Shown here in pieces: positions 45,097-54,113 of a stretch of DNA of 64,000 bases. The DNA comes from Methylobacterium sp. 2A (lineage in GTDB: Bacteria > Pseudomonadota > Alphaproteobacteria > Rhizobiales > Beijerinckiaceae), in the NCBI RefSeq assembly GCF_009806555.1, contig NZ_VUOK01000048.1, forward strand, positions 118,935 through 182,934, given 5' to 3'. A program made the translations under genes and the position numbers. Position 1 is the stretch's first letter. Each line of letters starts with the position of its first letter. Below the pieces are notes generated by a model that was not told the DNA's origin, did not search any database, and saw only the letters and a list, made by a program, of their open reading frames with translations.

Positions 45097-47507
45097 ACGC
45101 CCCATTCCCCGTTCCCTCCGCTCGTCCCGGCCCTTGGTCGGGACCGCCCTCCGCGCAGGCAGCGCATGATCTGGCGGTGTCCCGGCCGCTCGATCTGCGT
45201 AGCAAGGACATCTACAGCCTCAAGGGCCGGATCTGCGAGTTCGAGCGTCGCCTCGACGGCAAGCTTCAGTTCCTGCGCGTCGACGACAAGGACGTGATTT
45301 TCCTCACCGACGAGCAACTCGCCTTCCTGTCGGCAAGGGGTGAGGCGCGGCTCGTCGCCGGCAACTTCCAGTACGGGAAGCCGCGGGGCCCGCTGCCGAA
45401 CCGCCTCAAGCTCACGAAGGAGCAGGAGGCCCAGGCGACCCGGAAGCTCGATTACGTGAACGCCTGCATCCGGGGCCACGCCGAGAGCGAGCCGCGGCCA
45501 CGCACGCCCTACGCGTTCCGCCGCTCGAAGCCGGCGCTCGACCCGATCATCCTGAGGGTGGCGCTGGGCAAGGGCGAGACAGCACCGCACTTCACCACAG
45601 TGCTTGGCTGGGTCGACCTCTGGATGACGCTCGGCGACATCCACGGCATCGCCTGCCTCGTCGATCGCCACATGCACAAGGGCAACCGGCGCCGGCCCTT
45701 TGGGCATGTCGGCGAGGTCGCGCTGGAGCGCGGCATTTGGCGATGGCTCAGCCCGAACATGACGACGGAGATGGCGTACGCCAAGGTCGTCAGCTCAGTC
45801 AAAGCCTACAGGCGCAAGCTCGCGCGGCATCTTGCGCCGGAGGAACTCGACCTGATCGAGGTCCCCTCGCTGCGCACCTTCCAGCGGCGGTGCAAGGACG
45901 TCGACCGGTACGTCCGGGATTACTACCGCAAGGGCCCCGAGTACGCGGCGAAGATGCATCGCACCTACCAGGTGCAGCCGCTCCCGGCGCGACCCTACCA
46001 GGACGTCGAGGTCGATAATTGTACCCTGGACATCGCGCTTGTCGACGACGACAGCGATTTCGTCCTCGGCCGGCCGGACCTGATCGTCTTCCGCTGCCGG
46101 AGGACGGGGATGATCATCGGCGTCTCGCTGGGGTACGAGGCCCCCAGCTACGCGAACTTCGTCGCAGGCCTCCGGCACGCGATGTACCCGAAGGACATGT
46201 CGGGCTTCCCGGCCGTGCGCATGCCCTGGCCGTGCTTCGGCCGCATCGAGAACCTCTGGGTCGACAATGCCCTCGCTTTTATCGGCGACGACATCAGGGC
46301 CGCCGCGCGCGAGCTGAAGATGAACAAGCCGAGATTTAAGCCGCGGTGTCCCTGGCTCAAGGGAGCCTTGGAGCGGTTCTTTGGCTACCTCAACACAGGT
46401 CTCGTCCACGTGCTCCCGGGAACGACCCTGTCCAATACAGTCAAGCGGCGCGAGCATGACAGCGACGTCCTCGACCGCGCCAAGATCCGACGGTCGGATT
46501 TCCTGGCGCTGCTGACGTTTTTCATCTGCGACGTCCACAACGTCCACAAGTCCAAGGGGCTTGGCCTGCTGCGGGGCATCGGCGACATCCCGCTCCGGGT
46601 CTGGAACGAGGAGGCCGCCCGCCATCCCAGCGGCCCGCTGCCGCCCGCCGAGCTGTTCGTCGCCCTGAGCGGCGAGTGGGAGTACCGCACGATCCAGAAC
46701 GACGGGATCGTCTGGGATTACGTCAAGTACGAGTGCGCGGAGCTGATCTCGCTCATCACCAACCCGGGGCACAGGAACGCGCGGGAGGACGGCGCGGGCA
46801 CGCGCTACAAGTGCGCGCGCGACCCGGCCGACATCGGCCGGATCTACGTGGTCGACCCGTATGACCGGGACGGACGCATCATCACCGTGCCGGCGACGGG
46901 GGCCCACCGCGCCTATGCCGAAGGACGTCACCGGCACGTCCACGACCTCGCCGTGGCCAACGCCCGCCGCATGGTCAAGGGCGCGTTCGATTTCGACGCC
47001 CTGATGCGGGCGCTCGACATCCTCGGTGAAACGGCCGCCGCCGCCAGGGCGAAACCGGAGCGCAAGGCCATCCAACGCGGCCTCGCCCGCTTCATCGACG
47101 CCGAGAGCAAGAGGCGCTTCCGCAGCGAGGTCCGCCCGGGAGCGCCGGCGCTTCCCGCCACTACCGCGGGGCACCTCGATCCCCTGGCCATCGCGCGCCG
47201 CCCGAAGGCCGCGGTGCCGGCCACGCCCGCGCCGGAACCCACGCAGTCACGGTCGGGACCCACCGCAGCCGGGGACGGGCATCCGTTGGGCCTGGCCCCG
47301 CCGCAGGGAGGCGTGCCGCCCGATGAGGCCCCTCCATCGGTCTCGACACATCAGGCCGCGGAGGAGCCCGGGCCGAGCTTGCCGCCCCCCATCCCGGTGC
47401 CGGCAGCGCCCCTCCCCGCCGCGCCGGCCTTCGAGCCGGCGGACGACCTCGATGACGAACTCCTGGCCCTCAAGGCCACCAAGAACTGGAGGACGGGCGA
47501 TGAGTGA
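45093..47507 (+). CDS. tnsB: TnsB-like DDE transposase
   Basis: This 804-residue protein starts at a GTG overlapping the tnsA stop (GTGA). It has N-terminal DNA-binding domains, the catalytic triad D308 (VEVDNCTLD), D391 (NLWVDNALAF) and E427 (WLKGALERFFGYLN), a beta-barrel (YRTIQNDGIVWDYV), and a Pro/Ala-rich C-terminus ending ELLALKATKNWRTGDE. In Tn7-like elements the very C-terminus of TnsB contacts TnsC. TnsB binds repeated sites in both transposon ends and joins 3' ends to target DNA. The gene overlaps tnsC by 8 bases. Confidence 0.95.
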   Translation: MNAPFPVPSARPGPWSGPPSAQAAHDLAVSRPLDLRSKDIYSLKGRICEFERRLDGKLQFLRVDDKDVIFLTDEQLAFLSARGEARLVAGNFQYGKPRGPLPNRLKLTKEQEAQATRKLDYVNACIRGHAESEPRPRTPYAFRRSKPALDPIILRVALGKGETAPHFTTVLGWVDLWMTLGDIHGIACLVDRHMHKGNRRRPFGHVGEVALERGIWRWLSPNMTTEMAYAKVVSSVKAYRRKLARHLAPEELDLIEVPSLRTFQRRCKDVDRYVRDYYRKGPEYAAKMHRTYQVQPLPARPYQDVEVDNCTLDIALVDDDSDFVLGRPDLIVFRCRRTGMIIGVSLGYEAPSYANFVAGLRHAMYPKDMSGFPAVRMPWPCFGRIENLWVDNALAFIGDDIRAAARELKMNKPRFKPRCPWLKGALERFFGYLNTGLVHVLPGTTLSNTVKRREHDSDVLDRAKIRRSDFLALLTFFICDVHNVHKSKGLGLLRGIGDIPLRVWNEEAARHPSGPLPPAELFVALSGEWEYRTIQNDGIVWDYVKYECAELISLITNPGHRNAREDGAGTRYKCARDPADIGRIYVVDPYDRDGRIITVPATGAHRAYAEGRHRHVHDLAVANARRMVKGAFDFDALMRALDILGETAAAARAKPERKAIQRGLARFIDAESKRRFRSEVRPGAPALPATTAGHLDPLAIARRPKAAVPATPAPEPTQSRSGPTAAGDGHPLGLAPPQGGVPPDEAPPSVSTHQAAEEPGPSLPPPIPVPAAPLPAAPAFEPADDLDDELLALKATKNWRTGDE

Positions 47508-48513
47508 GACCCACCGCGACGGCGAGACCCTCAGCCGCGCCGAGCGCGCGGCCAAGCCGGCGCGCGAGCGCCAGCTCATCATGAAGAACCTCTTCGTGGG
47601 GCACGATAGATTCGAGACCGCGACCGAGGCGGTCTCGCGGTTCCACAGGCCCGTGAAGGACGGCGTTCCGGATTTCGGGTCGCTATTCGTGCTCGCCGGC
47701 GACCCACGAACGGGCAAGAGCTATGCGCTGAGGCGGTACGCGCGCGGGTTTCCGGCCGACCTGACCGGGACCGAGGGAATTGTGCGGCCGGTGGCGTATG
47801 TCGACCTGCCGGTCGGCTGCAACAAGTCTGGTTTCGTCACGGCGGTCGCCGGCGTGCTGAACGCCGGCGACGTCACCCGGATGAAGGTCGACGCGCTGTT
47901 CGGCAACGTGCTGAACGCGCTGGTCAAGCAGCGGGTCGAGCTGCTCATCCTCGACGAGGTCCAGGAGGCCTTCACCACCGCGCGGCCGGGCGCCCTGAAG
48001 GACTGCCAGGGCCTGGTGCGCAAGATCCTCAACCTCGGGACGCTCAACGTCGCCGCCGCGGGCCTCGTCGAGACCTACGGCATCATGGCGGCGGACACTC
48101 AACTGGAGGGACGGGGCGGCCTGCCGCACCACATCATGTTGCCCTACAGCTGGGACAGCAAGGAGGAGCGCGCCCTCTTCCGCCTGCTTTGTGCCGAGAT
48201 CGACAGCCGGCTGCCCTTCGCGGCGAAGTCCGGCCTCGGATCGCAGTGGTTCGCCGCACGGCTCTACTGGGTGACCGACGGCATCATCGGCCGGCTGAAG
48301 GACTTCACCTTCTCGGCTGGCTGCCGAGCCCTCAACGACGGCGCCGAGCGGGTCGAGGTCGGACATTTCGCCGATGCCTGGGACCTGATCAGGCCGGTCG
48401 GAATGAACTTCAACCCCTTCCGCGACGACATCGACCAAGCCCCGGCCCGCGTGACGCAGGCCAAGCCGACGCTGCAGCCGAAGGACCCGGCGCAGGGCGC
48501 CTTCGTCAAGTGA
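47500..48513 (+). CDS. tnsC: TnsC/TniB-like AAA+ transposition regulator
   Basis: This 337-residue ATPase has Walker A GDPRTGKS (67-74), Walker B LLILDEVQEAF (148-158) and sensor NVAAAGLVETYG. It resembles TniB/TnsC proteins that form filaments on target DNA and link the target selector to the transposase. The N-terminus (AERAAKPARERQLIMKNLFV) is typical. The C-terminal tail after residue 300 is Pro/Gln-rich. It begins inside the tnsB 3' end and is followed by the tniQ gene after 10 bp. Confidence 0.93.
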   Translation: MSETHRDGETLSRAERAAKPARERQLIMKNLFVGHDRFETATEAVSRFHRPVKDGVPDFGSLFVLAGDPRTGKSYALRRYARGFPADLTGTEGIVRPVAYVDLPVGCNKSGFVTAVAGVLNAGDVTRMKVDALFGNVLNALVKQRVELLILDEVQEAFTTARPGALKDCQGLVRKILNLGTLNVAAAGLVETYGIMAADTQLEGRGGLPHHIMLPYSWDSKEERALFRLLCAEIDSRLPFAAKSGLGSQWFAARLYWVTDGIIGRLKDFTFSAGCRALNDGAERVEVGHFADAWDLIRPVGMNFNPFRDDIDQAPARVTQAKPTLQPKDPAQGAFVK

Positions 48514-48523
48514 GGATGCCGGC

Positions 48524-50848
48524 ATGAGGACCTTCACGGACCTGCACGGGCGCTTCGAGCCGCCGCTCCCCGATTGGGGGCCGCCCCACCCGGGCGAGCC
48601 CGCCCACGGCTACGTCGTGCGCCTCGGGGCCATGAGCGGGATCGGCAGCGTCGCCGTCCTGTTGAACTCGCACGGGCTGAACGGGCGGGACATCCAGCCC
48701 GCCGAGTGCCTGGAGTTCGCGCTGTCTTTCCCGATCTCGGGAAAGGAGCAGCTGATCCATGCCACCCCCGTGGTCTCCCCGACGTCGGTCGCGATCATGG
48801 GCCAGGAAATCCGGCGGCGGCATTGGCAGGTCGGCCGGCGCCGCTTCTGCCCCGCCTGCCTCGCCGAGAGCCCCCATCACCGGGTCTGGTGGGACATGCC
48901 CGCGTTCGCGCGCTGCCCGCACCACGACCTCGACGTCGTCGACCGCGATGCCTCGGGCCATCCCGTGCCATGGTGGTCGGCATCGTTCACGCGCGCCCCG
49001 ACCGGGACGGACCTGTTGCGGTACGGCGTGCCGCGACGCCCGTTCCCGCGCCCGTCCCTGGAGAGCTACGTCCTCGCCCGCCTGGGCGTCATCGAGGCGC
49101 CAGCGGTCCCGCTGCTCGACGGCCTCTCCACCCTCGGCGACGTGCTCGATGCCGTGGAGTTCGTCGGACGCGTGGCCCTGGGGGGAAAACTTCGGTCCCG
49201 CCCGGTCGTCGGCATGACCAAGGGCTTCGACCTGCCTGCCGTGAACCGGGCCGGATATGGCGTGCTGGCCCGGGGGACCGACGCGCTCGTCGCCCTGCTC
49301 CACGAGGTCGCCGCCGCGCGGGCGGCCTGCGGGGACGGGCGCGGCAAGCGCGCGAGCTTCGGCTGGATCGGCGCGATCCTCGACGTCGAGAAGGGCTCGC
49401 ATGTGGGAATCCTCGCCGATTGCCTGCGGCGGGTGGCGGTCGAGCGAGGCGATTTCTCCCCCGCGACCTGCGAGGCCTGGTATGCCGGCGAGGCGGGTTG
49501 GCTGCCGGTTCCGACCCTGGCGGGCGAGCTCGGCCTCACGGAGGAGCGACTGCGTCGCCTGTCGGAGGCGCTCGGCATCCATGAGCGGCAGTTCGGCATC
49601 GCGCGGAAGCGCTACCGGGCCTTCAGCCCGGAGCAGGCGGCGCTGGTCAGGCGGACGATGGCCTCGCTCCTCGACCGGGACGGGGCCGCCGACGCGCTAG
49701 GGATCCCGCGCGGCACGTTCGACGCCCTCGTCGCGGCCGGCATCATCGCCCGCTTCGTCCGCATCGGGTCCGGGCCCGGCCGCGACCGGTTCCGTCCGGA
49801 GGACGTGGCCGCCCTCGCGGCGCGCCTGCTGCACAAGGTCGAGACAGCGACCGAGGTGCCGGACGGCCACCTGCGGCTGGCCGATCTCAAGCGGACCTGC
49901 AAGACCGATCCGGCGCGATCCGTCGCGGCGATCCTGAAAGGGTACGCGGCCCCGCGGGGGAGGACCGGGCCGAGCGTCGGCGACCTCCTGGTCCCCGACC
50001 CTAATCGGCACCGCGGGGATGGGATGCGGGCCGCGCGCGCGGCCCTGCGGACGCTCCCCGGCCTCAGCCGCTACCAGGCCGCCACCGTCCTCGGATGCAG
50101 GGTCGAGGTAGTCGACGGCCTGATTGACGGCGGCCACCTGCCGGTGTGCTCCGGGGGTCGTGGCTGGCGCCGGATCGACGAGGCCGCCTTCGACGCGTTT
50201 CATCGTACCTGGGCGCCGGCGGACCTCTTCGCCGAGGCCGCTGGCGCTACGCGCTCGGGCCACGAGGCCGGGCCGATCCTGCAGAGGCTCGGGGCCGGTA
50301 CGTTGCACGTCGCGCAACGGGACGGGAGCGTCGCGCACATGGCCGAGCGCGCCAGCGCCCGGGCGGCGCTAAGGCTGTCCCTCGACCCCGACGACCCGGC
50401 GGGCGGCAGCCTCCTCGCGTTTGAGGCCGCGCTCCTGCGCGCGCTGGCACGGCGAGGCACGTTCAAGCTCGTCGGGCGGAGCCGCGGCCTGACCCTGTCG
50501 AGCGCCGCCGGGGACCTGACGGTCCGCATCGCGGCTCAGCCCGACCGCGCGACGGTCGAGGTCGTCCTCACCCGCGGGGCGCGCCCGCCCGGGGAGGACC
50601 ATGCCGGCCCGGGCGGACGGCTGCGATGGCGCGAGGCGGCCGGTCGGCTCGAAACTATCGACACCGTGCCGGCTCCCGAACTCGCAACCCCGGCCGCGTG
50701 GCCGGATCTCGTGGCCCGCACGGTCGCCAGCACCGAATTCCTGCGCGCGACGTTCCCGCAGGTCCGGGCGGGCGCCGCGCCCGGGACCGTCAAAGCGGCG
50801 CGGCCGGCCCTGCCCGCCGCGGGCCGATCCGACCGGCCCGCGACGTGA
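48524..50848 (+). CDS. tniQ: TniQ/TnsD-like target selector
   Basis: This 774-residue protein has an N-terminal TniQ domain with a zinc finger: RRRFCPACLAES and FARCPHHDLDV give C109, C112, C131 and H134. After it come several helix-turn-helix-like units (LAGELGLTEERLRRLSEALG near 330, ADALGIPRGTFDALVAAGII near 390, AATVLGCRVEVVDGLIDGGH near 525). Long TnsD proteins recognise a fixed chromosomal or plasmid site, whereas short TniQ forms act with other targeting factors, so this one probably reads a DNA site. The attachment site was not identified. It ends 13 bp from the convergent defence operon. Confidence 0.9.
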   Translation: MRTFTDLHGRFEPPLPDWGPPHPGEPAHGYVVRLGAMSGIGSVAVLLNSHGLNGRDIQPAECLEFALSFPISGKEQLIHATPVVSPTSVAIMGQEIRRRHWQVGRRRFCPACLAESPHHRVWWDMPAFARCPHHDLDVVDRDASGHPVPWWSASFTRAPTGTDLLRYGVPRRPFPRPSLESYVLARLGVIEAPAVPLLDGLSTLGDVLDAVEFVGRVALGGKLRSRPVVGMTKGFDLPAVNRAGYGVLARGTDALVALLHEVAAARAACGDGRGKRASFGWIGAILDVEKGSHVGILADCLRRVAVERGDFSPATCEAWYAGEAGWLPVPTLAGELGLTEERLRRLSEALGIHERQFGIARKRYRAFSPEQAALVRRTMASLLDRDGAADALGIPRGTFDALVAAGIIARFVRIGSGPGRDRFRPEDVAALAARLLHKVETATEVPDGHLRLADLKRTCKTDPARSVAAILKGYAAPRGRTGPSVGDLLVPDPNRHRGDGMRAARAALRTLPGLSRYQAATVLGCRVEVVDGLIDGGHLPVCSGGRGWRRIDEAAFDAFHRTWAPADLFAEAAGATRSGHEAGPILQRLGAGTLHVAQRDGSVAHMAERASARAALRLSLDPDDPAGGSLLAFEAALLRALARRGTFKLVGRSRGLTLSSAAGDLTVRIAAQPDRATVEVVLTRGARPPGEDHAGPGGRLRWREAAGRLETIDTVPAPELATPAAWPDLVARTVASTEFLRATFPQVRAGAAPGTVKAARPALPAAGRSDRPAT

Positions 50849-50861
50849 ACGCGCCGTCCGG

Positions 50862-52502
50862 TCATCCCGTGGTGCCACGGCCTCGGTCGTCAGGGGCCTG
50901 CCCCTGGGTGGGCGCGCCCGTCCCGACAGTTCTCGACGGCTCCGCGGCGGCCGCCACCGGATCTCCGTAGAACGGCCTGAACCGGACATGGTGCGCCAGC
51001 CCCGCAGGGCGGTAGGGCGCGGCCCCGTCGCACTGGACCACCGACGCGAGGCGGAAGCGCTCGTCGACGCTCGGGTGCACCGTGGCGTCGGGCCTGATGT
51101 CCCGGTCCATGGCCTCCCAGGTCTTGCCCTGCGCCCAGCGTCGCACCCAGCCCGGAACCCACGAGGCCGAAACGCGGGCCGCGATGGCATCCCGCATGCC
51201 GGCCACCTCGCAGTGCTGCACGCCGGTGGCGGACGGGTGCAGGCGCAGCCGCGGGATCCGCATCACCTCGACCGGGTGGCGTAGGTCGGCGACGGCCGGC
51301 ATCCCGTCCACCTTGAGGCCGTCCGGGACGCCGACGGCCTGCTCCAGCATCCACCGGAGCGCGATGTCGGACAGACGGGACTCGGTCTCCTCGTAGCTGC
51401 CGCCGATGTCCGAGTGGTTGCCGGCGAACCAGAACTGCCGGAACTGGTCCGGCGCGCCCGGCGCCCGCGGCGGGCAAGCCTCGGTGGGGCCCCACCTCAC
51501 GCGGTCGAAGTCCTTGCGCCGCTCGTCGATGGCGATGGCCGCGCGGGCGTAGCCGACCTGGGCACTGAGGAGGCGGTCGAAGTTCTCGCCCTTCCACTCC
51601 GCCACGTGGCTCTTCGATTGGCCGGGCCCGGGCCAATCCGCGATGGTCTTGGTCCTCGCGGCGACGATCCGGCGTCGAATCGCGAGGGCGGCCCCGGCCG
51701 ACGCGGCGACGAGAACGCCCGCGGTGATCAGGTCCGCCTTCCAGAAGGAGCCGTCGAACAGGTAGGAAACGCCCCCGACCAGGGCGGCGGTCACCGCGAT
51801 GGCGATGCCGAGGGGGATGACCGCCGCGGCCACGAGCCCGGCCTTGATCAGCGTGCGCTTCGGGCCCGCGACGCCGAGCGCCGCGACCGTGTCGAAGGTC
51901 CCGATGAAGTACGGCTCGACATTGGACTTGCCGCCGCCGTCGGGGTGGTCCGAGCCGTACCGCGCCCGGAACCGGCGGGCGAGCTCGTGCCGCTCCGCGT
52001 CGAAGTCCGCGCGCGGGTGGCCGGCGCCGTGCTCCAGCACCGTCTCGACCGCTTCGCGCGCGATGTCCCGCGTCATCTTGCGGAAGCGCAGCAGCGGGCC
52101 GGCGGCGCCCCGCGCGGGCACCCCGCAGTACATCAGGAGGTTGGCCACGCACCGGACCGTGTAGGCCCCGCGGCTGAAGCCGATCAGGTAGATGCGGTCG
52201 CCCGGCTCGTAGTGGTCGATGAGGAAGCGGTAGCAGTCGGCGATGTTCGTGGTGATGCCGCGCCCCGAGAGGGAGGCGGCCATCTTCTGCACGAACCGCA
52301 CCGGCGCCGTCAGGGCCGTGGCGCCGATGTCGGTGCCCAGCCCCGGGTCGTAGAAGGCGACCTGCTCCGCCGGGTCGATGCCGCTCTCGGGCCCGACCTT
52401 GCAGACCCGGTACATCTTGTAGACGTTGCTGACGCGCTGCTCGGGGCGGACGCCGCCGTCCTGCCCGGTGCCGTCGGAGAAGACCACGATATTCTTGGGC
52501 AT
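50862..52502 (-). CDS. DUF2235 alpha/beta-hydrolase, phospholipase-like, with two TM helices
   Basis: This 546-residue protein starts with KNIVVFSDGTGQDGG, the first strand of DUF2235. The nucleophile elbow is LIGFSRGAYTVR (S110 in GFSRG), followed by GTFDTVAALGV (candidate catalytic Asp near 204) and WFAGNHSDIGGSY (candidate catalytic His). Two hydrophobic helices (about 219-248 and 256-275) are inserted, so it may sit on the membrane. DUF2235 enzymes include Tle1-type phospholipases secreted by type VI systems. Here it lies 112 bp downstream of capV on the same strand, so a second lipid-attacking effector or a modifier of the CBASS is inferred. No secretion partners are nearby. Confidence 0.88.
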   Translation of the reverse strand: MPKNIVVFSDGTGQDGGVRPEQRVSNVYKMYRVCKVGPESGIDPAEQVAFYDPGLGTDIGATALTAPVRFVQKMAASLSGRGITTNIADCYRFLIDHYEPGDRIYLIGFSRGAYTVRCVANLLMYCGVPARGAAGPLLRFRKMTRDIAREAVETVLEHGAGHPRADFDAERHELARRFRARYGSDHPDGGGKSNVEPYFIGTFDTVAALGVAGPKRTLIKAGLVAAAVIPLGIAIAVTAALVGGVSYLFDGSFWKADLITAGVLVAASAGAALAIRRRIVAARTKTIADWPGPGQSKSHVAEWKGENFDRLLSAQVGYARAAIAIDERRKDFDRVRWGPTEACPPRAPGAPDQFRQFWFAGNHSDIGGSYEETESRLSDIALRWMLEQAVGVPDGLKVDGMPAVADLRHPVEVMRIPRLRLHPSATGVQHCEVAGMRDAIAARVSASWVPGWVRRWAQGKTWEAMDRDIRPDATVHPSVDERFRLASVVQCDGAAPYRPAGLAHHVRFRPFYGDPVAAAAEPSRTVGTGAPTQGQAPDDRGRGTTG

Positions 52503-52614
52503 CCGCCTGCCTCCAGAACGCCGGAGCCCGGGATGGGCGACGGCCGCATCGGCGTCCTGGGCAGCGATGCCGCCCGGGACGGGGTTTCAGATTTCGGGAC
52601 GCGCCCGGGCGGCC

Positions 52615-53643
52615 TCAGACGACCGGGCACGGGGCATACGGCTCGACCTCGTCGGCCAGGAAGCTCCGCCGGATCTCGCGCCCGGCGCCCTCGACGAGGA
52701 CCCGGGCCATGGCCGGCAGCTCCGCCTTCGCACGCAGGTAGTCGTCCAGCGCGATGGGGTTTGTGCTCTCCGGCGCGTCGATGCGCGTCAGCCGGTCACG
52801 ACCGATGAGCAGACCCGCCTGCCCGAGGGCGTTGTGCGACTGCGCCTTCATGGCCGCCTGGATGACGCCGCGCCACTGGATCATGCCGCCGGAGGTCTTG
52901 TTGGCGTCGACCTTGAACGCGGTCTCCCCACAGCCGAGGCTGAGCACCTGGATCTGGCCGCGGTCGATATCGAAGCAGGCGAGCGCGTCGACCACCGCGT
53001 TCATCGTCGGGTTGTTCGACCACAGGCCGCCATCGACCATCACGTAGCCGTTGTTCGACAGGGCCTCGAAGTAGGTCGGGGCGGCCGCGGTGCTCAGGGC
53101 GACCCTGACCATGCGCTCGGAGCGGTCCTTCCGGTACGCGGGGTGGTGGGGCGTCTTGAAGACGAACGGCTCGCCGTGAAACCCCTCGAAGGCGGGGATG
53201 CAGAGCCGGGTCCGGGCCTCGCCGAAGGTGGTCTCCCCGAAGATCCGCAGCAGCTCGTCTTCGAGAGGCTTGCGCTCGTAGACGTAGCGGTAGCGCTGCC
53301 GCACGAACCGGGTGAGGCGCTCGATCCGCGACGGGGGCGGGAAGATGTTGCCGCCGCGCTCGACGTAGACATCGCGGATCTCGCGCGCCGTCAGGCCGTG
53401 GGCGAGCGCGAGGGCGATGATGCCGCCGGTCGAGGTCCCGGCGATCATGTCGAAGTGCCGGGCGACCGAGCGCCCTTCGAGGAAGCGGCCCTCAAGCTCG
53501 GCGAGCACCGCGGCCGGGAGGATGCCGCAGATGCCGCCCCCGTCGACGGAGAGGATCCGGAAGGGCCGGTCCTTGGGCCACGGCAGGGGCTGCCTGCGGT
53601 CCTGCTGGGTGCCGTCGGAGCGGCGCGGGGGAACGTAGCTCAT
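52615..53643 (-). CDS. capV: CBASS patatin-like phospholipase effector (CapV)
   Basis: This 342-residue enzyme shows the patatin signatures in order: the oxyanion loop SVDGGGICG (32-40), the nucleophile GTSTGG (S71), and the Asp of MVDGGLWSNNP (D204). CapV is activated by cyclic nucleotides made by the CBASS cyclase and destroys the cell membrane, stopping phage spread. Its ATG overlaps the E2-like stop by four bases. The cyclase gene is two genes upstream. The effector type and order match CapV-type systems. Confidence 0.95.
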   Translation of the reverse strand: MSYVPPRRSDGTQQDRRQPLPWPKDRPFRILSVDGGGICGILPAAVLAELEGRFLEGRSVARHFDMIAGTSTGGIIALALAHGLTAREIRDVYVERGGNIFPPPSRIERLTRFVRQRYRYVYERKPLEDELLRIFGETTFGEARTRLCIPAFEGFHGEPFVFKTPHHPAYRKDRSERMVRVALSTAAAPTYFEALSNNGYVMVDGGLWSNNPTMNAVVDALACFDIDRGQIQVLSLGCGETAFKVDANKTSGGMIQWRGVIQAAMKAQSHNALGQAGLLIGRDRLTRIDAPESTNPIALDDYLRAKAELPAMARVLVEGAGREIRRSFLADEVEPYAPCPVV

Positions 53644-54113
53644 CGTCCGGCTTCCTTGGCGGCAGGGGGTTCGGCATGCCGGCCGCCCCCGGACCACCGT
53701 CCGGTCGCGCGCCAGCCCTCGTAGCAACCGAGCCAGTCGAGGGCCCAGGGGATGGTCGTCTCGGCGATCAGGCGGAACGGGGTCCACTCGCCGGTCTCGT
53801 GGTCGAACAGGCAGAGGACCGGGTCGCCGGCCCGATCGACGTAGACGTGGGGCAGCGGGCCCTCGCCATCCCCCGGGCGGCGCCGGAGGGCCGGCGAGAT
53901 CACCCGGACCTCGGGTTGCTGCCGCAGGGGGGCGATGCGCTCGACGACGAGGGGGACCCGGTACGAGACCCGCACCTCGTAGGCGAGCATGAAAGGCTTG
54001 AGCGTGCCGAGCCAAGTCGCCGTCCGCTCGGAGCGCTCGACGAGCCGGAACGATGGCCAGGAGGCCCGGATGGCCCGGTCCTGGTCGGCGATGGAGGGGA
54101 AGACGCTTACCAC
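53640..54113 (-). CDS. Stand-alone E2-like protein of short type II CBASS
   Basis: This 157-residue protein has no E1 domain. The conserved block HVYVDRAGDPVLCLFDHETG, then EWTPFRLIAETTIPWALDWL ending in GRWSGGGRH, is the prokaryotic E2-like pattern; C101 in LCLF is the likely catalytic cysteine and H89 is conserved nearby. Such stand-alone E2 proteins join the C-terminus of the CD-NTase to a target and prime signal synthesis in short type II CBASS. The GTG start at 54113 lies inside the cyclase 3' end, so the two are coupled. Assignment is by motif memory rather than search. Confidence 0.85.
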   Translation of the reverse strand: MVSVFPSIADQDRAIRASWPSFRLVERSERTATWLGTLKPFMLAYEVRVSYRVPLVVERIAPLRQQPEVRVISPALRRRPGDGEGPLPHVYVDRAGDPVLCLFDHETGEWTPFRLIAETTIPWALDWLGCYEGWRATGRWSGGGRHAEPPAAKEAGR

